Source: an uncultured Lewinella sp. (lineage in GTDB: Bacteria; Bacteroidota; Bacteroidia; Chitinophagales; Saprospiraceae). Taken from it: a stretch of DNA of 64,000 nucleotides. Numbering within the stretch: the first letter of the stretch is position 1; each line of letters begins with the position of its first letter. The position numbers were made by a program, and so were the translations under genes. This document shows positions 57,796 through 64,000 of this stretch, in pieces. Under the pieces are notes generated by a model that was not told where the DNA came from, did not search any database, and saw only the letters and a list, made by a program, of their open reading frames with translations. The stretch is taken from the NCBI GenBank assembly GCA_913057725.1, contig CAJXOS010000007.1:18344-82343 (forward strand), written 5' to 3'.

Positions 57796-58989
57796 CTACA
57801 GCTTTAGTAAGCGTTCTGATTTTGAGGCTTTACCGTCGAAATACTGGATGATATAGCTTCCGCTTGGTAGAGCACTAATATCAAGCGTTTGCTGCATGCT
57901 ATCCAATTCGATAGTCATTCGTTGGCGCCCAGTGAGATCCAAGACCTGAATTTGCAGGCCAGCCTGACCACTAATCTGTAACTGGTTAGTAGCGGGATTA
58001 GGGTAGAAGCGTGGTGCAATTGTATGCTTGTCACGAGCTTCCATCGCTGTTTCGTTTGGTGTAGGGTCGTTGCCGCTCATTCGACCGAGTGATCCATTTC
58101 CGCCGGATGTTTCAGAAGGACGGCGGTTGCCACGTACACAGTTTCGGGTACTAATCATCAAGTTAGAATTGATGCCTACGTTAGCACTGAATTCTATATT
58201 TACACTATTTGGTAGGGTAGGCATACTGTTCTGCAAGTCCAGTTCAAAGAAATGATCACCTGCCTGATCGGTATTAACTATATCTGTATTGTTAGGATCT
58301 GGAGTCCAGTTGGTGGTGCCCGGTGCATAGCCAGGGGTCACTTGATTCAGTTTGGTAGCACTTACACTTGAAGCACCACCCGGTTGCTGAAGTCGGAATA
58401 GTGACACTGGTTGTGGATTAAATTGGGAGAAGCTTGGGCCCTCCACGCTAACAATCACTTCATTCGTATTAATAACCCGACTGCTGCTTCTGGTAAACGG
58501 AATATAAGTTATATACATGCTTCGTGAGAAGTCCCAAACAGGATTGACGCCAACAGTACTTCCAGAACAGGTAGAGATTGTTGTGTTATCAGGTGTGTCC
58601 AACTGAAGAACCAAGTCATCTATGTGGAGTCCTTCGGGTACCCCAATTCCTGGGTCACCGGGAGTTCCATTCTCGCAAAGAGGAGTGATGACCACCACTG
58701 TTTCACTGGTGATAATATGACCAATGATTGTAGTATTGGTACTGAAGTGGGTATTGTTATAGAGTACAGTGTTGGTCAATAGATCAATCATCTGTACATC
58801 ATAGCCATTAGCGCCAGCAACTGGGGCCCAGGATACGTCCAGGACATCTACTCCCATGATCGTGGCAGTAATAGTTGCAGGGGCTGCTAAATAACAGGGT
58901 TCACCCTCTTCCTGAGCCGTAGTTTTTGTGCTAAAGAGCACTAGAAATAGAGAAAGCAATAGTAGCTTGGGGACGCTATTGAGTTTCAT
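57796..58989 (-). CDS. Secreted protein with T9SS type A sorting domain
   Basis: 397 residues. The signal peptide ends at STKTTAQ. The N-terminal about 90 residues resemble an Fn3 module (ATITATIMGVDVLDVSWAPVAGANGYDVQM). The centre is a unique region with one Cys-containing loop (TISTCSGSTVGVNPVWDFSR) that suggests a beta-sandwich. The C-terminal about 75 residues are a type IX sorting domain (FYPNPATNQLQISG, QVLDLTGRQRMTIEL, ISALPSGSYIIQYF). It is an extracellular or cell-surface protein whose binding partner is unknown. The gene is transcribed alone. Confidence 0.85.
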   Translation of the reverse strand: MKLNSVPKLLLLSLFLVLFSTKTTAQEEGEPCYLAAPATITATIMGVDVLDVSWAPVAGANGYDVQMIDLLTNTVLYNNTHFSTNTTIIGHIITSETVVVITPLCENGTPGDPGIGVPEGLHIDDLVLQLDTPDNTTISTCSGSTVGVNPVWDFSRSMYITYIPFTRSSSRVINTNEVIVSVEGPSFSQFNPQPVSLFRLQQPGGASSVSATKLNQVTPGYAPGTTNWTPDPNNTDIVNTDQAGDHFFELDLQNSMPTLPNSVNIEFSANVGINSNLMISTRNCVRGNRRPSETSGGNGSLGRMSGNDPTPNETAMEARDKHTIAPRFYPNPATNQLQISGQAGLQIQVLDLTGRQRMTIELDSMQQTLDISALPSGSYIIQYFDGKASKSERLLKL

Positions 58990-59110
58990 TTTGTAGAGTT
59001 TTGTTCAGTAATTATAAACTTATGTTTACGAATGTAGGGGCCTTATCAGATAAAAAATAGCTTACTTTTTTACCATTTTCTGTACATTTTGCCTTTCGAA
59101 CGCTTGCGCG

Positions 59111-60550
59111 ATGAGCCAATTAAAGATAATTGACACACTACTCACCTTCAGTAAAAAGCAAACTGATCGACTCCGTCAGTTTGTAAAATCTCCGTATTTC
59201 AACAATGGATATAATGCCGGACAACTGGTTGAGTTACTTGAGTTCTTACTGAAGCATAAAAAGAAGGGGGTAGACAAAGGAGTACTCCAAGCGCAGTTCT
59301 ATCCGGATAAACCTTTTGTAGAGAAAAGTAAGAATGCCATCGATAATCCGTTGGCCGATCTGAATGCATTAGTTGAAGAGTTTATCGTCCATCAGGAAGT
59401 TGATGAGGAGGTGATCCGGCGATCAAGTTTTCTAAAAGCACAATACTTTGGCCGGATTCACCGCGATGATCGTTTCTTGTCACTGATCAGTAGATATCGC
59501 AAGCAGTGGAAGAAGCGCCAACGGTTGGGATTTGAAGATTGGCTGGAGCGTTTTCAGATGGAACTCCTTGCCGCGGAGTACCATGATATTTTTAAGACGC
59601 AAGACAAGGAGAGCGGTTTGCAGTCGGTGCACCACTACCTCGATCAATTCTTTTTTGCACAAAAGATGATGGTGGGTTTTATGGCCTATTTTCAACAAAA
59701 GATACTCGGTAAAACGGACGCTGTTGAAATGGAACAGGACCCTGTGTGGATGTTCCTCTACCAGAACTATCCTCAATTGGAGGTGGCAAACCCTGTTGCG
59801 GACTTGTATTACCATGCCAGCCTATTAGTCGATGATCCTGACAATGCTAATTTGTTAGATGAGTTTCAAGCGCTGCTAGAGCGGCATCAATCTGATGTTC
59901 CGGAAGAAGAAATTCGTAACCTTTATGCTGTGCTTCGAGCAATGAGAGGCCAGCAGTTTCGTCGTAGTGGAGGAAAGGACTTAATTCCCTTCTTTCTCTC
60001 TATGTATAAAGAACATATGGAGGGCGGATTCTTTGCGGTAAAAGGCAAGCTCAAGTCAAGCTCAATGAAGCTCCTGGTTAATATGGGAATTATGGCAAAG
60101 GACTACGATTGGGTAAGAGGTGTATTAGCCGATTATCCACCTAGTCGAGTGATCAATACTCGGTATCCAGAAGAATTCCATCGCTTATGCCAAGCCGAAC
60201 TCCTTTTTGCTGAGAAGAAGTATGAAGAGGCAGAGGCCAAAATTGTGTACCGGCTATTCGAAGACTTTAACTACAGCTTAAGCTGTGATATCTTACTAGT
60301 CAAGGCCTACTATGAGACGCAAAATGATCTCCTGGAAAGTCGTATTCGAGCTATGGAACTGAAGGTTCGGCGCGCTAAACTTGGGAGCTTTGATAAACAG
60401 GCTTATCTCAACTTTATCAGTATCGTTCGCAAGTTGATGAAATACCACTGGATCAAACATGAGCAAAAGCTTGCTAAAGTTGAAGAAGAAATTAACGCTG
60501 ATAACCCCCTCATTCAACGAGCGTGGCTGAAGGGTGTTTTACAGTCATAG
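59111..60550 (+). CDS. Cytoplasmic all-helical protein, unknown function
   Basis: 479 residues with no signal peptide or membrane segment. The sequence is rich in Leu, Lys, Glu and Gln and reads as stacked helices (SKKQTDRLRQFVKSPYFNN, LLEFLLKHKKKGVDKGVL, FHRLCQAELLFAEKKYEEAE), like TPR or other helical-repeat scaffolds. The start region KIIDTLLTFSKKQTDRLRQF recalls regulator-binding helical domains. I do not recognise the family. It precedes the second barrel-receptor gene by 117 bases on the same strand, but no functional link is shown. Confidence 0.75.
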   Translation: MSQLKIIDTLLTFSKKQTDRLRQFVKSPYFNNGYNAGQLVELLEFLLKHKKKGVDKGVLQAQFYPDKPFVEKSKNAIDNPLADLNALVEEFIVHQEVDEEVIRRSSFLKAQYFGRIHRDDRFLSLISRYRKQWKKRQRLGFEDWLERFQMELLAAEYHDIFKTQDKESGLQSVHHYLDQFFFAQKMMVGFMAYFQQKILGKTDAVEMEQDPVWMFLYQNYPQLEVANPVADLYYHASLLVDDPDNANLLDEFQALLERHQSDVPEEEIRNLYAVLRAMRGQQFRRSGGKDLIPFFLSMYKEHMEGGFFAVKGKLKSSSMKLLVNMGIMAKDYDWVRGVLADYPPSRVINTRYPEEFHRLCQAELLFAEKKYEEAEAKIVYRLFEDFNYSLSCDILLVKAYYETQNDLLESRIRAMELKVRRAKLGSFDKQAYLNFISIVRKLMKYHWIKHEQKLAKVEEEINADNPLIQRAWLKGVLQS

Positions 60551-60667
60551 CGTCTATTTGGAGAGCTGAGCCATTCACCGCAAATAACTAACATTTCGCC
60601 GCCATTGTAACTGATCTTACAACCTAATTCCAGTAGTGTTGTTGGGAGACTATAATCAGTTTGACGT

Positions 60668-63166
60668 ATGAAAAAAATGTTACTCCGCTCTTCAATAGTC
60701 ATGTGTTGCTTGCTTTTACTTTCAACCTTAAGTGCCCAACCACCATGGGGTGGTGGCCGTGGAAAGAAAGGCCCAACTATTAAAGGCCGTATCTCCGGAA
60801 CTGTAATCGATTCTATTTCTGGACAAGCTGTTGAATTTGCTACGATTGTATTGATCAAGCCAACAGACGGTAAGCAAATTGACGGTGGTATCACCGAAGT
60901 TGACGGTTCCTTTAAGATTATCGAAATTGATAACGGGAAGTATAACCTTAATGTGAGTTTCCTCGGATATGAGGATAAAATGGTAACCGGCATCGAAACT
61001 ACGCTGGAAAAGCCTGACTTGGATTTAGGTACCGTTTATCTTATTCCAACGGGAGTGAACCTGGAGGAAGTGACCGTAACAGGCCAAGCGGCATTGGTGG
61101 AAAACCGGATTGATAAATTGGTCTACAATGCAGATAAGGATGCTAGTACAGTAGGTGGTGATGCGGCTGACGTGCTTCGTAATGTTCCCCTGTTGTCTGT
61201 TGACCTAGATGGTAATGTGAGCCTTCGTGGTTCGTCTAATATTCAGATCCTCATCAACGGTCGTCCTTCTACTTTGTTTGCTTCCAATCCTGCGGATGCC
61301 CTGAAGACCATACCTGCTAACCAAATCAAAACCGTAGAGGTAATCACTACCCCTACCGCTAAGTATGATGGCGAGGGTAGCTCAGGTATTATCAATATCA
61401 TTACCAAAAAGCGCAATGCCGAAGGCTTTACCGGATCAGTCAATTCATCCATTGGTACTCGTCAGAATAATGGCGGTATTAATCTGAACTGGGTGCGTGG
61501 CCGCTTTGGTCTTAATGGCGGCGCCAATAGCTTCTGGTCGTGGCGTCGGGAGGGAGCTTTAGATTTCTTCCGCGAAGAGCAGGACGGTGAAAATGTGCTG
61601 AGTACCTTCTCACAAGGAGGGCCAAATAGTAGCCAAGTACTGGGCTTCAATGGCAATTTCGGTGCTTTCTATGATTTCAATGCTTTCAATAGTATCAACT
61701 CTAGTATCCGATTCAATGGTTTCAATAACTGGCGTGATGGGACGATCAATGGTGAACTCAATGATTTTAGCCCAGCCGGCATTGTCAACTTTGTCCGGAG
61801 TAATGATAACCAGGGAGGCCGCAATGGCTACGATTGGACAACGGATTACAAGCGTACCTTCCCCAATTCAGAACGGGAGTTTTCTGTAGCCTTCCAGGTG
61901 AGTACTACGGCTAGTACACAGGAGAACACTACTGATCAGGATGGAAATGCGTTCCGTTACGAAGAAGATATTCGCAACACCAATGATGGTGTCAATAGTG
62001 AGTACACCCTTCAGGCTGATTACGTGCATCCGTTTAGTGATGGCATAAAGCTGGAGACGGGTGTGAAATCGGTTATCCGCCGGATTGATAGTGATTACGA
62101 AACCAGAACTCGCGAGACCAATAATGATGCGTTTTTGTCTATCCCTCTCTTGACGGATAACTTCCTGTATGACCAGGATGTGTATGCGGGCTACGTGTCC
62201 TTTAACTGGGACTTAGGGAAATCGTTCGGGCTGATCACCGGCGCTCGTTATGAGCATACCACAATTGCTGGTGAATACCGCGATCGTGAGGAGGAGCCGT
62301 TCACGCAGGAGTATGACAATATTCTGCCTAGTATCATCTTGAGTAAGCAGTTTAAGAACTTCAGCAACCTGAAGGCAAGCTTCTCTAGACGTATCCAACG
62401 CCCTAGCTTGTTCTTCATTAATCCGTTCACCCAGGTGAATGATCCTAACAACCTGGTCTTCGGTAATCCGAATCTAGACCCAGAAGTGGTGGATCAGTAC
62501 GAGTTGAGCTACGGTACTTTTGTAAAAGGTATTTCTGTAAACGCTGCCGTGTACTATCGCCAAACCACAGATGTAATTGAGTCTTTCGTTCAGATTGAGC
62601 CTGCTTCGGAGGTGTCTACCACTAGTTACCTGAACATTGGCGTCAATAACAGTATTGGTGTGAATATCTTCACCTCGGTGAACGTCAAGAAGGTGGGGTC
62701 ATTCCGATTGGGCTTCAACATCTTTACTTACGATGCTGAATCAACGGTAGACTCCATTAACCTTAGCCGGAACACAGTCATCTGGAATGGTAATATCGGT
62801 GCGAATCTTAACCTGCCGCGCGATTGGAAATTTGACCTTTTTGGTTTTGCGCGTTCGCCTCGCCAGACCTTACAGGGTGAGAACCCAAGTTTCTGGTTAT
62901 ATGGAATGGGCTTGCGTAAGCAGTTCAATAAGCGCTTCAGCTTAGGTATACGTGCCATTGAGCCATTCAATGAGCGTAAGAACTTCCCATCAGAAATTCA
63001 GGGTGAGAACTTCTTCCAACGTTCTGACTTCAGTATCCCATTCCGTTCCATCGGGTTTAGTATCAGCTACAATTTTGGTCAGCTCGACTTCAGCGGAAAT
63101 CGCCGTGGACGTCGTTCGAAGATTAATAATGATGACCAGAAAGGTGGAGGTAACGATAACTTCTAA
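60668..63166 (+). CDS. TonB-dependent-receptor-like outer-membrane barrel (OMP_b-brl_3 type), second copy
   Basis: 832 residues. A signal peptide (ends LLLLSTLSAQ) is followed by PPWGGGRGKKGP, a Gly-rich linker, then the carboxypeptidase-regulatory-like domain (GRISGTVIDSISGQAVEFAT). The plug has ADVLRNVPLLSVDLDGNVSL and RGSSNIQILINGRPS. The barrel ends in RSIGFSISYNFGQLDF, with a basic Arg-rich and Asn-rich tail. The architecture is the same as the 37996-40344 gene; the two diverge widely in the barrel, so they probably handle different substrates. There is no SusD-like partner. A terminator follows at 63190. Confidence 0.93.
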   Translation: MKKMLLRSSIVMCCLLLLSTLSAQPPWGGGRGKKGPTIKGRISGTVIDSISGQAVEFATIVLIKPTDGKQIDGGITEVDGSFKIIEIDNGKYNLNVSFLGYEDKMVTGIETTLEKPDLDLGTVYLIPTGVNLEEVTVTGQAALVENRIDKLVYNADKDASTVGGDAADVLRNVPLLSVDLDGNVSLRGSSNIQILINGRPSTLFASNPADALKTIPANQIKTVEVITTPTAKYDGEGSSGIINIITKKRNAEGFTGSVNSSIGTRQNNGGINLNWVRGRFGLNGGANSFWSWRREGALDFFREEQDGENVLSTFSQGGPNSSQVLGFNGNFGAFYDFNAFNSINSSIRFNGFNNWRDGTINGELNDFSPAGIVNFVRSNDNQGGRNGYDWTTDYKRTFPNSEREFSVAFQVSTTASTQENTTDQDGNAFRYEEDIRNTNDGVNSEYTLQADYVHPFSDGIKLETGVKSVIRRIDSDYETRTRETNNDAFLSIPLLTDNFLYDQDVYAGYVSFNWDLGKSFGLITGARYEHTTIAGEYRDREEEPFTQEYDNILPSIILSKQFKNFSNLKASFSRRIQRPSLFFINPFTQVNDPNNLVFGNPNLDPEVVDQYELSYGTFVKGISVNAAVYYRQTTDVIESFVQIEPASEVSTTSYLNIGVNNSIGVNIFTSVNVKKVGSFRLGFNIFTYDAESTVDSINLSRNTVIWNGNIGANLNLPRDWKFDLFGFARSPRQTLQGENPSFWLYGMGLRKQFNKRFSLGIRAIEPFNERKNFPSEIQGENFFQRSDFSIPFRSIGFSISYNFGQLDFSGNRRGRRSKINNDDQKGGGNDNF

Positions 63167-63189
63167 CCATCAAAAATCTAGTTGCTTAC

Positions 63190-63230
63190 AGGGCCTCATT
63201 TCGTCATGGTGCGAAATGAGGCCCTATAAT
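63190..63230 (+). terminator. Intrinsic terminator after the second barrel gene
   Basis: AGGGCCTCATTTCG at 63190-63203 pairs perfectly with 63212-63225 (14 bases, 8-base loop), followed by ATAATTTT. It is 24 bases after the stop. Confidence 0.9.
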
Positions 63231-63298
63231 TTTGGAGTAGATCTTTTTATACAAATGCGGCGAATGTTAGATCACCATCATCGCACACCATATTATCC

Positions 63299-63811
63299 TT
63301 ACTCCAATAGCGCTAAAACGTGCGATTTAGCTAGCTGCTCGCGCGCTGTTCCTTGTCCACGAATAATATGGTAAGGTTTGTTGTAGCGTTCAAGAAGGTC
63401 AACGTACTTTTCAAAAAGCGCTTTTCGACTCTCTTCATTTGGTGCTTCTCGTAAGGGGTCAGGTTCCCAGGCTAAATCCGGATAGCAAAGCAGCCGTAGA
63501 TCGTACTCGACTTTTTGTACTTGTTTGCTAATGTAAGGATCAACGGCCCCGTATTTCACTTCACTCCACACGTGAATTACCTCCGGGCCAGTGTCACAAA
63601 ATAATAGCTTCACATTGTCACGTTGGTTTTGCAAGCGCAGTTGTCCGTTGAGTATTACCAGAACGTCCTCTTTGTCATAGGGGCGATCAAGTACCCCCAG
63701 ATAAGTACGGGCAAACTCTGGCACCCACGGTGACTGAAACTGCCGCGCTAGGAATTGCGCCAGTTTTGTCTTGCCACTAGACTCCGGTCCGGTAATGAGT
63801 ACCTTCAACAT
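63299..63811 (-). CDS. NadR-like P-loop kinase (predicted nicotinamide riboside kinase)
   Basis: 170 residues, soluble. The P-loop GPESSGKTKLAQFLA (Lys14) starts the protein. The acidic PWVPEFARTYL segment, typical of the NadR C-terminal kinase domain, follows, and then LLFCDTGPEVIHVWSEVKYG as the Walker B region. This is the AAA_28 family. In NadR the domain phosphorylates nicotinamide riboside to NMN; here it stands alone without the NMN adenylyltransferase domain. Salvage of NAD precursors is the likely role, but other small-molecule kinases share the fold. Confidence 0.85.
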   Translation of the reverse strand: MLKVLITGPESSGKTKLAQFLARQFQSPWVPEFARTYLGVLDRPYDKEDVLVILNGQLRLQNQRDNVKLLFCDTGPEVIHVWSEVKYGAVDPYISKQVQKVEYDLRLLCYPDLAWEPDPLREAPNEESRKALFEKYVDLLERYNKPYHIIRGQGTAREQLAKSHVLALLE

Positions 63812-63946
63812 AAATCAAAGATTGATCTTCATTCACAAAAACAAGCTCGCGTCTCATGCGTTTAATGGCTAGCAATTTATAGTGGATTTTTTCCATAAGC
63901 TTGACTAATATCGCTAAGACCTTATTTTCCAACTACCCATTCCCAA

Positions 63947-63960
63947 GCGTCCCCCGACGC
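63947..63960. repeat. Short copy of the CCCC-loop hairpin centre
   Basis: GCGTCCCCCGACGC, identical to the centre of both hairpins at 26602-26719, but with arms of only 5 bases. It lies in the 189-base right-end stretch (63812-64000), which has no gene. Confidence 0.6.
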
Positions 63961-63975
63961 GAGGAATCATAATTT

Positions 63976-64000
63976 CCAACTAACCAACTAACCAACTAAC
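63976..64000 (+). repeat. Tandem 8-base repeat CCAACTAA at the window edge
   Basis: Three exact units of CCAACTAA (63976-63999) plus a following C, continuing past the window. The same word occurs in the leader of the ligase gene (near 25022). It is probably the leader of a gene just outside the window. Confidence 0.6.

Noticed and set aside
1..64000. tRNA, rRNA, insertion sequences, phage genes, toxin-antitoxin or defence systems
   Set aside because: None was recognisable in the sequence or in any translated frame.

Overview
The window looks like a chromosomal segment from a marine-type member of Bacteroidota, most likely the Saprospiria (Lewinella-like). Evidence: a hybrid two-component sensor/regulator with a Reg_prop propeller, two TonB-receptor-like barrels with carboxypeptidase-regulatory N-termini, type IX secretion (T9SS) sorting domains, SprB-type repeats, lipoproteins with an acidic patch after the lipidated Cys, and FtsX-like permeases without a partner ATPase. 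The genus is inferred from gene style, not from a marker gene. No rRNA, tRNA, CRISPR array, insertion sequence or phage gene was seen.

Bases 1-20254 (minus strand) hold one four-gene operon for very large exported proteins: an outer-membrane barrel protein (18509-20254), a 2012-residue Fn3-containing protein with a poly-acidic tract (12429-18467), a multi-Fn3 protein (10174-12381), and a giant SprB-repeat adhesin-like protein that enters at 10107 and runs off the left edge. The adhesin frame is interrupted by a +1 frameshift near 8990. Directly upstream, in the same orientation, is a 1377-residue hybrid two-component regulator (20571-24704). Between it and the operon are two 21-base direct repeats (20499-20540) that look like an AraC-type operator, so the regulator probably controls the adhesin operon.

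Bases 25052-40781 are mixed: an acyl-CoA ligase, a composite hairpin element (26602-26719), a lone MacB/FtsX permease behind a sigma-54-like promoter, a cupin, a ChaN-like protein, an alpha/beta-hydrolase-like secreted protein, a LysM protein, the remnant of a response regulator, an S41 peptidase, a transglutaminase-like protein, an SdiA-regulated-like lipoprotein, a TonB-receptor-like barrel and a Kazal-type inhibitor lipoprotein. sucC (40923-42128) follows.

Bases 42361-51793 hold the most unusual part: seven consecutive paralogous lipoproteins of about 400-445 residues, in two subfamilies (three, then four copies), one of them frameshifted. I recognise no known family. They are followed by an amidase. 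The rest (53358-63811) carries a rhomboid protease, a secreted PQQ-type sugar dehydrogenase with PKD and T9SS domains, a DUF983 membrane protein, another T9SS cargo, a helical cytoplasmic protein of unknown role, a second TonB-receptor-like barrel and a NadR-like nucleotide kinase.
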